From Dolichospermum sp. UHCC 0259 (GTDB lineage Bacteria; Cyanobacteriota; Cyanobacteriia; Cyanobacteriales; Nostocaceae), in NCBI RefSeq assembly GCF_009711935.1, contig NZ_VIKX01000078.1:1-53101 (forward strand): a DNA stretch of 53,101 nt, written 5' to 3'. The notes beneath the pieces were generated by a model that saw nothing but the letters and a program-made list of their open reading frames with translations, searched no databases and was not told the DNA's origin. Positions 52,919 to 53,101 of this stretch are shown here, piece by piece (positions within the stretch are counted from its first letter, which is position 1; every line of letters starts with the position of its first letter). The position numbers were made by a program, and so were the translations under genes.

Positions 52919-53101
52919 TCATGATTCTAAATCGTTGATTAATTCTTCTATAGCTTTGCTTTTTAGCTCTTTATTAGGGAGAAAATAAAACACTTTTTTT
53001 AAAGTTTCTATATCTGCATTTTTAAGAAACCAATCATCACTGGGATGTAGTTTTTCACTCTCCCCCCACTTTCGAGAGTTTATAGGGTAGGTAGAAGTAG
53101 G
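52919..53101 (-). CDS. 3' end of an unidentified gene running off the window
   Basis: An open minus-strand frame reaches the window edge without a start: 60 residues including YPINSRKWGESEKLHPSDDW, then FLKNADIETLKKVFYFLPNK and a helical end IEELINDLES before TGA at 52919. The composition looks like a real protein, not a shadow. No family recognised. Convergent with ureG. Confidence 0.6.
   Translation of the reverse strand, partial: PTSTYPINSRKWGESEKLHPSDDWFLKNADIETLKKVFYFLPNKELKSKAIEELINDLES

Overview
The window is a piece of a filamentous-type cyanobacterial chromosome, most likely Nostocales (Anabaena/Nostoc/Dolichospermum-like). Support comes from many GCGATCGC (HIP1) octamers, heptameric short tandem repeats between genes (GGAGTCA, ATTGGTA and ATTGGTC families), a tandem-GAF phytochrome-like histidine kinase, an XisH/XisI pair, a squalene-hopene cyclase locus and many small proteins of cyanobacterial type. 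Coding density is moderate. Genes are mostly single or in short runs, and the spacers are rich in palindromes and MITE-like elements. I saw no tRNA or rRNA gene.

Layout. 1-2.5 kb: a small unknown protein and murJ. 2.5-9.7 kb: a MoxR-type cluster (RDD protein, multi-pass membrane protein, SpoIIM-like protein, DUF58, MoxR ATPase, DUF4350, DUF4129), probably an envelope-linked chaperone/vWA system. 9.9-13.3 kb: a NADAR protein and a three-GAF histidine kinase. 13.3-16.4 kb: a gene-poor stretch with a candidate structured RNA, a TIR-like protein, a small protein and the lytic transglycosylase MltA. 16.5-22.2 kb: an unknown protein, a two-domain histidine phosphatase, a double FGE-sulfatase-fold protein and a small exported protein. 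22.2-24.1 kb: a CRISPR array of 19 repeats without cas genes, followed by a 256-bp element with perfect 34-bp inverted ends. 24.1-36.3 kb: housekeeping metabolism (thrC, an 821-codon ORF, a ureohydrolase, a flavoprotein monooxygenase, prmA, serA, menD, folB). 36.4-42.2 kb: accessory genes, namely a PIN-like/ImmA-IrrE-like pair, an ABC-2 permease remnant, an RND efflux pump and xisHI. 42.2-50.2 kb: hopanoid-related genes (HpnG-like nucleosidase, HpnB-like glycosyltransferase, shc), interrupted by a large FG-GAP/DUF4114 protein. 50.4-52.8 kb: a DUF2267 protein and the urease accessory genes ureE-ureF-ureG. A partial gene runs off the right edge.

How the parts work together. SHC makes the hopene skeleton; the HpnG-like and HpnB-like proteins would act on side-chain or associated steps. 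UreE/F/G deliver nickel to a urease encoded elsewhere. SerA, ThrC and the ureohydrolase belong to amino-acid metabolism, MenD to the phylloquinone/menaquinone branch and FolB to folate.

Best candidates for something new: (i) the two-gene PIN-like plus zinc-protease module at 36428-38074; (ii) a roughly 180-nt rod-shaped RNA candidate at 13681-13859, 48 bases upstream of an orphan TIR-like gene; (iii) MITE copies whose core is flipped relative to the arms; (iv) heptamer repeats and palindromes that have been absorbed into reading frames (menD, the nucleosidase). All functional calls rest on reading motifs by eye; no database search was run.
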